DNA from: Comamonadaceae bacterium
GTDB taxonomy: Bacteria; Pseudomonadota; Gammaproteobacteria; Burkholderiales; Burkholderiaceae_C
Direction of reading: 5' to 3'
NCBI GenBank assembly: GCA_947373105.1
Contig: CANBWK010000001.1
Location: 1-64,000 of the forward strand
Length of the DNA: 64,000 nt
Below the pieces are notes generated by a model. It saw only the letters and a program-made list of their open reading frames with translations, was not told where the DNA came from and did no database searches. Positions within the stretch are counted from its first letter, which is position 1. Every line of letters begins with the position of its first letter. Shown piece by piece: positions 41,238 to 50,503 of the stretch. Position numbers and translations under genes: made by a program.

Positions 41238-42665
41238 TTAAAAATTCAGAGTCCGCTTGTCAACTGCCAATGCGGCTTCTTTCATGGCTTCAGACAATGA
41301 AGGATGTGCGTGACAGATCCGCGCAATGTCTTCAGACGAGGCTTTGAATTCCATCGCAACCACAGCCTCTGAGATCAACTCAGAAGCCATTGGGCCCACA
41401 ATATGCACGCCCAAAATTTCGTCGGTCGTGGCATCGGCCAAGAACTTCACCATGCCGGTGGTGTCGCCCAAAGCGCGAGCACGGCCGTTCGCGAGGAACG
41501 GGAATGTGCCCGCTTTGTAGGCCACGCCATCGGCTTTGAGCTGCTGCTCGGTGCGGCCCACCCAAGCGATTTCGGGGCTGGTGTAGATGACCCAAGGAAT
41601 GGTGTTGAAGTTCACATGTCCGTGTTGGCCCGCAATACGCTCTGCCACAGCAACGCCTTCTTCTTCGGCTTTGTGCGCGAGCATGGGGCCACGTACCACA
41701 TCGCCCACCGCCCACACGCCGGCCACGTTGGTTTTGCAATCGCCGTCCACCACAATTGCGCCGCGCTCGTCGAGCTGCAGGCCAATAGCTTCTGGGTTCA
41801 AACCAATCGTATTGGCAACGCGACCAATCGAGATGATGAGCTTGTCAGCATCCAAGACAATCGCTTCGCCTTTGGCATTGGTGTAATTGACGGTGACGTC
41901 CTTTTTGCCGTTGACGATGTCGCCGACTTTCACGCCGAGTTCGATCTTCAAGCCTTGCTTGTCAAAAGCCTTTTTGGCTTCTTTGGCAATTTGCTCGTCC
42001 ACAGCACCGAGGAAGGTGGGCAGACCTTCGAGGATGGTCACGTCAGCACCCAGACGACGCCAGACAGAACCCATCTCCAAACCGATCACACCCGAACCAA
42101 TCAGGACCAGCTTCTTAGGCACAGCACCAACACGCAACGCACCGTCGTTGGACAACACGTTGACTTCGTCAAATGGCGTGCCTGGCAACGCACGGGCGTT
42201 CGATCCAGTGGCGATGATGATGTGCTTACCCGTGATGACTTCTTCCGCTTTGCCTGCCACGTTGATGTCGTGGCCGGCTTCGGTCGTTTTAACAAAAGAG
42301 CCGCGGCCGTGAAAGAAGGTGACCTTGTTTTTCTTCAACAAGTACAAGATGCCGTCGTTGTTTTGTTTCACCACGGTGTCCTTGCGCGCCAGCATTTTGG
42401 CAACGTCCATCTTCACATCCTTGGCGCTGATGCCATGGTCTGCAAAATGGTGGTTGGCATGGTCAAAGTGTTCGCTGGACTGCAGCAAAGCCTTGGACGG
42501 GATGCAACCCACGTTGGTGCAGGTGCCGCCGGGTGCGGGGCCACCGGCTGCATTTTTCCATTCATCGATACAAGCGACTTGGAAACCAAGTTGTGCAGCG
42601 CGGATGGCTGCGATGTAGCCACCAGGGCCCCCGCCGATGACGACGACGTCAAATTGTTTGCTCAT
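41238..42665 (-). CDS. lpdA: Dihydrolipoamide dehydrogenase (E3)
   Basis: 475 residues. FAD motif VIGGGPGGYIAA at residue 9, redox-active disulfide CTNVGC (Cys 49 and 54), NAD motif IGSGVIGLEMG, GDVVRGPMLAHKAEEEG, and the C-terminal active-site His-Glu in HAHPSLSEAMKEA. It reoxidises the lipoyl arm of the 2-oxoglutarate dehydrogenase complex and perhaps others. It lies 17 bases after sucB in the operon and has a terminator 24 bases downstream. Confidence 0.96.
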   Translation of the reverse strand: MSKQFDVVVIGGGPGGYIAAIRAAQLGFQVACIDEWKNAAGGPAPGGTCTNVGCIPSKALLQSSEHFDHANHHFADHGISAKDVKMDVAKMLARKDTVVKQNNDGILYLLKKNKVTFFHGRGSFVKTTEAGHDINVAGKAEEVITGKHIIIATGSNARALPGTPFDEVNVLSNDGALRVGAVPKKLVLIGSGVIGLEMGSVWRRLGADVTILEGLPTFLGAVDEQIAKEAKKAFDKQGLKIELGVKVGDIVNGKKDVTVNYTNAKGEAIVLDADKLIISIGRVANTIGLNPEAIGLQLDERGAIVVDGDCKTNVAGVWAVGDVVRGPMLAHKAEEEGVAVAERIAGQHGHVNFNTIPWVIYTSPEIAWVGRTEQQLKADGVAYKAGTFPFLANGRARALGDTTGMVKFLADATTDEILGVHIVGPMASELISEAVVAMEFKASSEDIARICHAHPSLSEAMKEAALAVDKRTLNF

Positions 42666-42682
42666 GTTTTTTACGATCCGTT

Positions 42683-43921
42683 TTAAATGTCGAACAGCAG
42701 TCGGGCGGGGTCTTCCAGAGCTTCTTTCATGGCAACCAGTCCCAGCACAGCTTCGCGGCCGTCAATGATGCGGTGGTCATACGACATCGCGAAGTAGTTC
42801 ATCGGACGAACCACGACCTGGCCGTTTTCCACCATGGCGCGGTCTTTGGTCGCGTGCACGCCCAAAATCGCCGATTGTGGTGGGTTGATGATCGGTGTGG
42901 ACATCATGGAGCCGAAGGTGCCACCGTTGGAGATGGAGAACGTACCGCCGGTCATCTCCTCCATGCCGAGCTTGCCATCTTTGGCTTTTTGGCCAAATTC
43001 AGCGATCTTCTTTTCAATGTCAGCAAAGCTCATCTGGTCGGCGTTGCGCAAGATGGGCACCACCAGACCACGGGGAGAGCCGACGGCGATGCCGATGTCA
43101 AAGTACCCGTGGTACACGATGTCGTTGCCATCGACCGAGGCATTTAAAACGGGGAATTTTTTCAAGGCGTGCACAGCAGCCTTGACGAAGAAACTCATGA
43201 AGCCCAACTTGCAGCCGTGTTCCTTCTCAAAACGCTCTTGCATGCGCTTGCGCATGTCCATGACGGGTGCCATGTTGATTTCATTGAAGGTGGTCAGAAT
43301 GGCGTTGGTCGATTGCGATTGAAGCAACCGCTCGGCCACACGGGCGCGTAGGCGCGTCATGGGAACGCGCTGCTCTGGACGTTCACCCAAAACCACGGCA
43401 GGCGCAGCGACTTGGGGCAACGACTGGGTCGGCGCGCCAGTGGGGATCACAGCGGCAGTAGATTGAACACCACCCGCCACAGCGGACAGCACATCACCTT
43501 TGGTGACACGGCCGTCTTTGCCGGTTCCAGACACAGCGCCTACAGCCAGGTGGTTGTCAGCCATTATCTTGGCAGCTGCAGGCATAGCCACACCGGCTTT
43601 GCTGCTGGAGGCCGCTGCGGAAGCAACAGGGGTAGCAGCGGCTTGGGCTGTAGGTGTCGCAGCAACAGCAGATGATTTGCCATCTGTATCAATGCGGGCA
43701 ATGAGCTGTTCGGCCGCCACCGTGCCACCATCGGCAATCAGAATTTCGCACAACACGCCCGCCGCAGGTGCTGGCACTTCAAGCACGACTTTATCGGTCT
43801 CGATGTCGATCAAAATTTCGTCAGCAGCGACAGACTCACCGACCTTCTTTTTCCACACCAGCATGGTGGCTTCAGCCACGGATTCAGACAGCTGCGGGAC
43901 TTTAACTTCTACGATAGCCAT
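42683..43921 (-). CDS. sucB: Dihydrolipoyl succinyltransferase (E2 of 2-oxoglutarate dehydrogenase)
   Basis: 412 residues. One N-terminal lipoyl domain has the lipoylated Lys near 44 in [11 protein letters not shown]. An Ala/Thr-rich linker leads to a peripheral-subunit-binding domain (about 113-148, [20 protein letters not shown]) and the catalytic domain ending in [13 protein letters not shown] with the active-site His and Asp. It transfers succinyl groups to CoA. An 8-bp tandem repeat sits immediately before its ribosome-binding region. Confidence 0.96.
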   Translation of the reverse strand: MAIVEVKVPQLSESVAEATMLVWKKKVGESVAADEILIDIETDKVVLEVPAPAAGVLCEILIADGGTVAAEQLIARIDTDGKSSAVAATPTAQAAATPVASAAASSSKAGVAMPAAAKIMADNHLAVGAVSGTGKDGRVTKGDVLSAVAGGVQSTAAVIPTGAPTQSLPQVAAPAVVLGERPEQRVPMTRLRARVAERLLQSQSTNAILTTFNEINMAPVMDMRKRMQERFEKEHGCKLGFMSFFVKAAVHALKKFPVLNASVDGNDIVYHGYFDIGIAVGSPRGLVVPILRNADQMSFADIEKKIAEFGQKAKDGKLGMEEMTGGTFSISNGGTFGSMMSTPIINPPQSAILGVHATKDRAMVENGQVVVRPMNYFAMSYDHRIIDGREAVLGLVAMKEALEDPARLLFDI

Positions 43922-43930
43922 AACAATTCT

Positions 43931-43962
43931 TTCTGTATTTCTGTATTTCTGTATTTCTGTGT
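43931..43962. repeat. Four-unit 8-bp tandem repeat before sucB
   Basis: TTCTGTAT three times, then TTCTGTGT. On the coding strand this reads as ACAGAAAT units ending about 10 bases before the sucB ATG, in the 54-base gap between sucA and sucB. The units supply AGAAA-type sequences rather than a strong Shine-Dalgarno site. Copy-number change would alter leader length. Confidence 0.85.
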
Positions 43963-43975
43963 TCGATTCAACGAC

Positions 43976-46843
43976 TTATTTGGTCAGCACGAAGCCCTTG
44001 ATCTTGACGAAAGCACCTTCTACCAGCGATTTTTGCTGTTCTTGGTGCAGGTGCGAGTAACCCACGGCCGGCGAAGCAGATGCGGCGCGACCGGAGTAAC
44101 CGAGCTTTTGGTTAGGCAGCATGTTTTCGTGGATATAGTGCTGCACGAAGAACCATGCGCCCTGGTTTTGTGGTTCGTCTTGCGTCCACACCAATTCAGT
44201 GGCATTCGGGTATTTTTTAAGTTCAGCCGCGAATGCTTTGTGCGGGAAGGGGTAGAGTTGTTCGGCGCGCAAGATAGCGACATCATCGGCACCCAACTCT
44301 TCACGCTTTTTGACCAAGTCGTAGTACACCTTGCCTGAGCAAACCAATACACGTTTGACCTTGTCGGCTTTCAGCGCTTTGTTCTCAGGAATGATGGTTT
44401 GGAATGAACCCTTGGTGAATTCAGACACTGGCGACGTGGCGTCCTTGTTACGCAACAGTGACTTGGGTGTAAAGATGATCAAAGGCTTACGCAAGTCGCG
44501 AACCATTTGACGGCGCAAAACGTGGAAGATCTGGCTGGCTGTGGTGGGCTGGACGATCTGCATGTTGGTGTCAGCCGCCAATTGCATGAACCGCTCGAGA
44601 CGTGCAGAGCTGTGCTCTGGGCCTTGACCTTCGTAGCCATGGGGCAACATCAAGGTCAAGCCGTTGACGCGGCCCCACTTGACTTCACCCGAGGCGATGA
44701 ACTGATCGATCACCACTTGGGCGCCGTTGGCGAAGTCGCCGAACTGAGCTTCCCAAATGACCATCGTGTTGGGATCGTTGGAGGCATAGCCATATTCAAA
44801 ACCGAGCACCGCTTCTTCAGACAAGATCGAATCGATCACGGTGAAGGGCGCTTGGTTCTCCGCCACGTTTTGCAAAGCGACGTAGGTGCCGATATCCCAC
44901 TTTTCACGTTTTTGGTCATGAATCACAGCGTGACGGTGTGTGAACGTGCCACGGCCGCAATCTTCGCCAGACAATCTGACGGGGTAGCCACTGGCGACCA
45001 GCGAAGCAAACGCCATGTGTTCACCCATGCCCCAGTCGACAGGAATATCGCCACGACCCATGGCAGCGCGGTCGTCGTAAACTTTTTTGACCAACTGGTG
45101 TGGCGTCACAGAATCGGGAATGGTCGTGATTTTGGTTGCTAACCGCTTCCACTCCGCCATAGGAATAGCGGTATCACCAGCATCTGTCCACTTTTTGCCC
45201 ATAAAGGGAGACCAGTCCACAGTGAACTTGGTCTTGAAGTTGGTCAATATAGGATCATCAGTATGCTTACCAGCCTCCAAGGCCGCGCGGTAGGTTTTAA
45301 CCATGTCGTCGCCCAAAGTCTCACCTAACCCTTGTGCGGTCAACTTGTCTGCGAACAACTTGCGTGTGCCGGGGTGCGCTGCGATCTTTTTGTACATCAG
45401 AGGCTGGGTCAGAGCAGGGGTGTCTTGCTCGTTGTGGCCCAGTTTGCGGAAACACACGATGTCGAGCACGACATCTTTGCGGAACGTCATGCGGTATTCG
45501 AGAGACAGTTGAGTGGCCAAAACCACAGCTTCCGGATCGTCACCGTTGACGTGCAACACAGGGGCCTCGACCATCTTGACGATATCCGTGCAGAAAACGC
45601 TCGAGCGCATATCACGGGGGTCAGAGGTAGTGAAACCAATTTGGTTGTTCACAATGATATGCACCGTGCCGCCAGTGGCATACCCACGCGTTTGGGCCAA
45701 CGCCAGGGTTTCCTGATTCACACCTTGGCCGCCAAAAGCAGCATCACCATGGACCAATACAGGCAATACTTGACTGCCAGTCGGGTCTGCGCGGCGGTCC
45801 ATACGTGCACGAACAGAGCCCTCCACCACGGGGTTGACGATCTCCAAGTGCGAAGGGTTGAATGCCAAAGACAAATGCACCGGGCCACCCGCTGTAGACA
45901 CGTCCGAACTGAAACCTTGGTGGTATTTCACGTCGCCAGCCGTTAACTCTTCAGGCGCGGTATGGTCGAATTCCGCAAACAGATCAGCAGGCAACTTGCG
46001 CATAGTGTTGACCAACACATTCAAGCGACCACGGTGGGCCATACCGATCACAACCTCTTGAATTCCTGTGAGGCCTGCAGAATGAATAAGCTCATCCATG
46101 GCCGCAATGAAACTCTCACCACCCTCAAGCGAGAATCGCTTTTGACCTACATATTTGGTGTGAAGATAGCGCTCCAGACCTTCTGCAGCAGTTAAACGCT
46201 CAAGAATAGTCTTCTTCTTATCGGCATTGAAATTGGGTTTACTGCGAATGCTTTCCAACTTCTCTTGCCACCAACGCTTTTCACCTTGGTCAGTTGCATA
46301 CATGTACTCAGCACCCAAAGTTCCACAATAAGTTTCACGCAGGGCATTGAGCAGTTCGCGCAACGACATGTTCTTCTTGCCGAAAAATGTGTTGCTTGTG
46401 TCAAAAACAGTTTCTTGATCTGCATCAGTAAAGCCATAGAAAGAAGGCTCTAAGTCAGGAATACTGGGGCGTTCGGTGCGTTTCAACGGATCCAAGTCAG
46501 CCCAGCGCTGACCAACATTCCTGTAAGCTGCGATCAACTGCTGAACCGCTGTGCGCTTGCGACCCATTTCGACATTTTCGCTGGCCATAACAACTTTGGT
46601 GCCACCGGATTTGGCACGCTCAGCGAAGGCATTGATCACGGGTAAATGGGGTACATCTTTGGCATTGGAGCCATCGACAGCGGGCACATGCTGCAAGGCG
46701 TCAAAATATTCGCGCCAAGAATCGGGAACACTGCCAGGATTGGCCAGGTAGTTTTCGTACATCTCTTCGACATACGGGGCATTGCCGCCGAACAAATACG
46801 TGTTGCCTTGGTAGGCAGCATAGACGGAATTAGTCTCGCTCAT
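43976..46843 (-). CDS. sucA: 2-oxoglutarate dehydrogenase E1
   Basis: 955 residues, close to family length. It is the thiamine-diphosphate enzyme that decarboxylates 2-oxoglutarate in the TCA cycle. IGMAHRGRLNVL, VHGDAAFGGQGVNQETL through HIIVNNQIGFTTS (the GD...NN thiamine-diphosphate motif) and LPHGYEGQGPEHSSARLERF are diagnostic. The N-terminal YLFGGNAPYVEEMYENYL is the E2-binding segment. It heads sucA-sucB-lpdA; candidate regulatory repeats lie upstream. Confidence 0.97.
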   Translation of the reverse strand: MSETNSVYAAYQGNTYLFGGNAPYVEEMYENYLANPGSVPDSWREYFDALQHVPAVDGSNAKDVPHLPVINAFAERAKSGGTKVVMASENVEMGRKRTAVQQLIAAYRNVGQRWADLDPLKRTERPSIPDLEPSFYGFTDADQETVFDTSNTFFGKKNMSLRELLNALRETYCGTLGAEYMYATDQGEKRWWQEKLESIRSKPNFNADKKKTILERLTAAEGLERYLHTKYVGQKRFSLEGGESFIAAMDELIHSAGLTGIQEVVIGMAHRGRLNVLVNTMRKLPADLFAEFDHTAPEELTAGDVKYHQGFSSDVSTAGGPVHLSLAFNPSHLEIVNPVVEGSVRARMDRRADPTGSQVLPVLVHGDAAFGGQGVNQETLALAQTRGYATGGTVHIIVNNQIGFTTSDPRDMRSSVFCTDIVKMVEAPVLHVNGDDPEAVVLATQLSLEYRMTFRKDVVLDIVCFRKLGHNEQDTPALTQPLMYKKIAAHPGTRKLFADKLTAQGLGETLGDDMVKTYRAALEAGKHTDDPILTNFKTKFTVDWSPFMGKKWTDAGDTAIPMAEWKRLATKITTIPDSVTPHQLVKKVYDDRAAMGRGDIPVDWGMGEHMAFASLVASGYPVRLSGEDCGRGTFTHRHAVIHDQKREKWDIGTYVALQNVAENQAPFTVIDSILSEEAVLGFEYGYASNDPNTMVIWEAQFGDFANGAQVVIDQFIASGEVKWGRVNGLTLMLPHGYEGQGPEHSSARLERFMQLAADTNMQIVQPTTASQIFHVLRRQMVRDLRKPLIIFTPKSLLRNKDATSPVSEFTKGSFQTIIPENKALKADKVKRVLVCSGKVYYDLVKKREELGADDVAILRAEQLYPFPHKAFAAELKKYPNATELVWTQDEPQNQGAWFFVQHYIHENMLPNQKLGYSGRAASASPAVGYSHLHQEQQKSLVEGAFVKIKGFVLTK

Positions 46844-46858
46844 TTTTCGCTGACCTTC

Positions 46859-46875
46859 GTTTCCCTGGAGGAAAC
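46859..46875 (-). promoter_or_regulatory. Hairpin in the sucA leader
   Basis: GTTTCC-CTGGA-GGAAAC, a perfect 6-bp stem with a 5-base loop, 16 bases before the sucA ATG. On the mRNA the stem and loop include CCUCC, which could pair with a Shine-Dalgarno sequence. The AAGG before the ATG lies just outside the stem. Confidence 0.45.
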
Positions 46876-46932
46876 ATTAGTTGGTTGATATGTACCTTCC
46901 GCGACACGGCTGAACCGATTGGCGGATGCGAC

Positions 46933-46979
46933 TGTGGCATGGGAAGGGCCGGAGTTACCCTGTCATTGTGCCATGGGAA
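46933..46979. promoter_or_regulatory. 13-nt direct repeats upstream of sucA
   Basis: TGTGGCATGGGAA at 46933 and TGTGCCATGGGAA at 46967 differ by one base and are 34 bases apart, roughly three helical turns. They fall 90-136 bases before the sucA ATG, in the 211-base gap after the prpE stop. This looks like a pair of binding sites for one regulator. Confidence 0.5.
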
Positions 46980-47054
46980 CACCAATATATAACTTACAGA
47001 TTAATAAAATCAAATCACATTAGCGGAGAAACATTGAACTCGCGAGTCCTTAAG

Positions 47055-48953
47055 TTAACCTTTGATCAGCTCAAGAATCTGCTGCAATGCGGTCGGATCA
47101 TCCATGGTCGTCAAATCACCTGGATCACGACCTTCAGCAACGGCTTGTATGGCACGCCTCAGCAATTTGCCGCTGCGTGTCTTGGGCAATGCCGTGACAA
47201 AAAACACACGTGACGGACGGGCAACAGCACCCAACTGCGAGTCCACCACCTTCATGACCTCTCCCTCCAGCTTTAAGCGTGCCGCCAATTCGGTCAGGCC
47301 TGAAGTGTCTTTGGCAATGGCAAAAGCCATGGCAACCTGCCCTTTGAGCTGATCAGCGACGCCAACGACTGCGACTTCCGCAATGTTGGGATGACTGGAA
47401 ATACTTTCTTCTATTTCGCGTGTACCCAAACGGTGCCCCGCTACATTGATCACGTCGTCGGTTCGACCCAGAATAAAGTAATAACCGTCTTCGTCACGGA
47501 CTGCCCAGTCAAATGTGCTGTAAACCAATTTTCCAGGAACCGTCTTCCAATAGGTTGTGACAAATCGATCGTCATCGCCCCATATAGTTTGGAGATTGCC
47601 AGGAGGAAGTGGACCTTCAATGGTCAACACTCCCTTCTGGTTCGCTCCCAGCAGTTCCTCTCCAGTCTGATCATCGACCAGTTTTACGTTGTAGCCATAA
47701 ATCGCTTTGCCTGGCGAGCCAAACTTACTGGGTGCTTTTTCCACGCCATTGCAAATGCTCAAAATGGGCCAACCCGTTTCAGTCTGCCAGTAGTTATCAA
47801 TGATGGCCTTGCCATTGAGCCCTTCAGAAATCCATTTGGCAGTGGGCTCGTCCAACGGCTCCCCTGCCAGAAACAAGGCTTGCAAGCTGGACAGGTCGTA
47901 CTTTGTAAGAAGCGCAGGATCTTGTTTTTTCAACACACGGATGGCTGTGGGGGCACTGAACATGACATTGACCTTGTACTTTTCGACCAGGCTCCACCAG
48001 ATTCCGCCGTCAGGTCTGATAGGTAAGCCCTCATAGAGAATGGTGGCCATGCCGCCAATCAAGGGGCCATAAATGATGTAACTGTGCCCTACCACCCAGC
48101 CAATGTCGCTTGTGCAAAAGAAAGTGCCTCCAGGTTTACCCTCAAAAATGTGCGGGATGCTAGAAGCCAAAGCTACGGTGTATCCACCCGTATCGCGCTG
48201 AACACCTTTGGGCTTACCGGTCGTACCTGATGTATAGAGTGTGTAGCTGGGATGAGTGGATTCGACCCATTCGCAAGGCACCACAGCATCTATATGCTTG
48301 GCCCGTTGGGTCGCGTAATCCACATCGCGACCTTGCACAGGAATGAATTCAGCCAGTTTTCGGTCCACCATGATTACGTTTGTCGGCTTATGGGCCGAGA
48401 GCTTGATCGCCTCATCCAGCAAGGGCTTGTAGGGTACGCATTTGCCTCCCCGAGAACCGGCGTCTGCACTGATGATGACTTTAGGGGTTGCATCTTCTAT
48501 GCGCGTCGCCAAGGAGTGAGAAGCAAAACCTCCGAATACAACCGAATGGATGGCACCTAAACGGGCGCAAGCCAACATGGCGAAAGCTGCCTCAGCAACC
48601 ATAGGCATGTAAATCAATACGCGATCACCTTTGACCACGCCCAGATCCCGCAATATGGCAGCCATGCGCTGGACTTCAGAATGCAGATCGCGGTAGGTGT
48701 AGATTTTTTCTTGGTCGGTTTCAGTCGACACGAATATCAAAGCAGCTTGATCGGCACGGTCTGTGAGGTGCCTATCGACCGCGTTGTGGCACAAATTGGT
48801 CTCACCACCCACAAACCATTTGGCAAATGGGGGGGTGCTGTAATCGCAGATCTGCTTAGGGGCCACCTTCCAGTCCACCAACTTGGATTGCTCTGCCCAA
48901 AAGGCTTCACGGTCATTGATCGAACGCGCGTGAAAGTCAGCAAATCTGGCCAT
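47055..48953 (-). CDS. prpE: Propionyl-CoA synthetase (acetyl-CoA synthetase family)
   Basis: 632 residues from the ATG at 48953, preceded by GAGGAGA; the ORF track start at 49025 has no such site. It is an AMP-forming acyl-CoA synthetase. TSGTTGKPKG (P-loop A3), SVVFGGFASHSLATRI, DNYWQTETGWPI (A5) and the catalytic Lys in TRSGKLLRR are present. The overall flavour and length suit PrpE rather than Acs. No other prp gene is adjacent. It ends about 210 bases before sucA on the same strand. Confidence 0.88.
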   Translation of the reverse strand: MARFADFHARSINDREAFWAEQSKLVDWKVAPKQICDYSTPPFAKWFVGGETNLCHNAVDRHLTDRADQAALIFVSTETDQEKIYTYRDLHSEVQRMAAILRDLGVVKGDRVLIYMPMVAEAAFAMLACARLGAIHSVVFGGFASHSLATRIEDATPKVIISADAGSRGGKCVPYKPLLDEAIKLSAHKPTNVIMVDRKLAEFIPVQGRDVDYATQRAKHIDAVVPCEWVESTHPSYTLYTSGTTGKPKGVQRDTGGYTVALASSIPHIFEGKPGGTFFCTSDIGWVVGHSYIIYGPLIGGMATILYEGLPIRPDGGIWWSLVEKYKVNVMFSAPTAIRVLKKQDPALLTKYDLSSLQALFLAGEPLDEPTAKWISEGLNGKAIIDNYWQTETGWPILSICNGVEKAPSKFGSPGKAIYGYNVKLVDDQTGEELLGANQKGVLTIEGPLPPGNLQTIWGDDDRFVTTYWKTVPGKLVYSTFDWAVRDEDGYYFILGRTDDVINVAGHRLGTREIEESISSHPNIAEVAVVGVADQLKGQVAMAFAIAKDTSGLTELAARLKLEGEVMKVVDSQLGAVARPSRVFFVTALPKTRSGKLLRRAIQAVAEGRDPGDLTTMDDPTALQQILELIKG

Positions 48954-49132
48954 GAATGTCTCCTCAAAATATGAATCATTTCGGGACTCCATGGCCCTAC
49001 CGGCATGCAACCCTTCTGAATTCATAATTATTCATGAGGGACTTGCTAGAAACTGACTTTTTAAAAGTAAAACCCAGTCCACATTCAACAACGACCAAAC
49101 GCATAAAAACTGGAAATGAGAGGATCAGAAAC

Positions 49133-49735
49133 TTATTTGATCAGGCTTTGCCAATATCTAAACTCCGGATGCTCTGCGCTGCGTAGCCATTCAAAACCCA
49201 CCATTTCTGTGGTCACCAATTCGGCACCGGCACCTGCCAAGCGGTCAAACGCCGCGTCACGGTTGCGTTCGTTTCGTGACGTGCAGGCATCGGTCACCAC
49301 CCAGACATCAAATTCATCTTCTAGCAAGTCCAAGGCGGTTTGCAGTAAACACACATGGGCCTCGCAACCGGCAATCACGATCGTGTTGCGCTCGGGACTG
49401 GCGTTTTGATTCTTTTGCAAGTGGCGCGGCAAACTGCGCGCGTTGCCCTTGGGGGCCTCGGGCTCGGGCTTAAGCCATTCGCCCAAACCCTCTTCCATGG
49501 CACTGAACTGCATTTTGGCCAACACTTTTCGGCAAAATGCACTGATCTCTGGGCACATCTCACCCAATCCAGAAGGGTTTTGCGTGGTTCCCCACACCGG
49601 AACCGCCAATCGGTCGGCCAGTTGCGCAATTAAAGTGGCGTTGGCCCAGGTTTTTGGCCCATCGAACATCGCAGGCAACAAACGGTCTTGGTAATCCACC
49701 AACACCAGCTGTGATTCAGACAATTCCAAAAGCAT
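49133..49735 (-). CDS. Isochorismatase-family cysteine hydrolase
   Basis: 200 residues. The Asp-Lys-Cys triad of the family can be placed: Asp in LVDYQDR near residue 14, Lys in AKMQFSA and the nucleophilic Cys in CEAHVCLLQTALDL, with the usual cis-peptide region before it. Substrates of this family range from isochorismate to nicotinamide and ureido compounds, and none can be chosen here. It resembles the YcaC-like branch. It is divergent from the NlpC/P60 gene across 171 AT-rich bases. Confidence 0.85.
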   Translation of the reverse strand: MLLELSESQLVLVDYQDRLLPAMFDGPKTWANATLIAQLADRLAVPVWGTTQNPSGLGEMCPEISAFCRKVLAKMQFSAMEEGLGEWLKPEPEAPKGNARSLPRHLQKNQNASPERNTIVIAGCEAHVCLLQTALDLLEDEFDVWVVTDACTSRNERNRDAAFDRLAGAGAELVTTEMVGFEWLRSAEHPEFRYWQSLIK

Positions 49736-49854
49736 TTAACAATCCAATAAGTGCATGAGGCATCATTGTCGCAGGCTTAAAGGCATAACATCAGCATTAA
49801 ATTTTAAACAAAAAATTCCAATTAAATCAATACGATACAAGAACATCTTTAGCT

Positions 49855-49869
49855 TAATCTTTAAGATTA
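49855..49869. promoter_or_regulatory. Palindrome abutting the NlpC/P60 -35 box
   Basis: TAATCTT-T-AAGATTA, a perfect 15-nt palindrome ending at the base before the TTGACG -35 hexamer. Its position suits an operator or an UP-element-like activator site. Confidence 0.45.
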
Positions 49870-49898
49870 TTGACGCGAGCAGCAGATCAGGTTATGAT
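49870..49898 (+). promoter_or_regulatory. Strong sigma-70 promoter, probably giving a leaderless mRNA
   Basis: TTGACG, a 17-base spacer and TATGAT, five of six matches to consensus in each hexamer. The -10 ends nine bases before the ATG at 49907, so the expected transcription start falls within about three bases of the start codon. No Shine-Dalgarno sequence precedes the ATG. Confidence 0.75.
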
Positions 49899-49906
49899 CA
49901 AAAACT

Positions 49907-50452
49907 ATGCGTTTTTTATTCCTAATGATGATTTGGACCTGCGTGACCGCGTGGGCCGCGCCCACCGACGACGAGTTGGACCGGCAGGCCTTGGAGAAAG
50001 GCTTGGTCGCTCAACTTGGCGACCACTTCTCGCAAGCGCGCCAGTCCATGAGCGGCAAAGCCTCCGATTTGGTGGTGCAGGCCATGGGCCTGTTAGGCGT
50101 GCCTTACCGTCGTGGCGGCGCCAATGAGAACACCGGCTTCGATTGCAGTGGCTTTGTCCGTCACTTGTACGAGCAATCGATTGGTTTGGTGCTGCCTCGT
50201 CGCGCAGATGAGCAGGCCAAAGCGACCCAGTCCATCGACCGCAACGAACTCAAACCCGGGGACTTGGTATTTTTCAATACCATGCGCCGAACCTTTAGCC
50301 ACGTGGGCATTTACTTGGGAGACGGTAAATTCATCCATTCGCCACACACCGGATCCTCAGTGAGGGTGGACGATATGCGTGAAGCCTATTGGAACAAGCG
50401 GTTCACGGGTGCGAGGCGTGTTGAAAGCGTCGAAGCCGAAAAACAACGCTGA
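49907..50452 (+). CDS. Secreted NlpC/P60 family peptidoglycan endopeptidase
   Basis: 181 residues. The signal peptide MRFLFLMMIWTCVTAWA is followed by a likely cleavage before APTDDE. A short linker leads to the NlpC/P60 domain (about 55-170): catalytic Cys in GFDCSGFVRHLY, catalytic His in FSHVGIYLGDGKF and the third polar residue His in FIHSP. Such enzymes cleave D-Glu-mDAP bonds in peptidoglycan. It stands alone with its own strong promoter and is convergent with the SDR gene. Confidence 0.92.
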   Translation: MRFLFLMMIWTCVTAWAAPTDDELDRQALEKGLVAQLGDHFSQARQSMSGKASDLVVQAMGLLGVPYRRGGANENTGFDCSGFVRHLYEQSIGLVLPRRADEQAKATQSIDRNELKPGDLVFFNTMRRTFSHVGIYLGDGKFIHSPHTGSSVRVDDMREAYWNKRFTGARRVESVEAEKQR

Positions 50453-50503
50453 AGACAACAGCCTCAAGTCCTCTGTTGAGTGAATGGACGACATAGCCGT
50501 CGG

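Noticed and set aside
41403-42686. 427-codon plus-strand ORF antisense to lpdA
   Set aside because: Its product is His/Val/Phe-rich with no motif and it mirrors the codon bias of the well-supported lpdA on the other strand.
44507-45142. 211-codon plus-strand ORF antisense to sucA
   Set aside because: Shadow of the highly conserved sucA; no independent signals.
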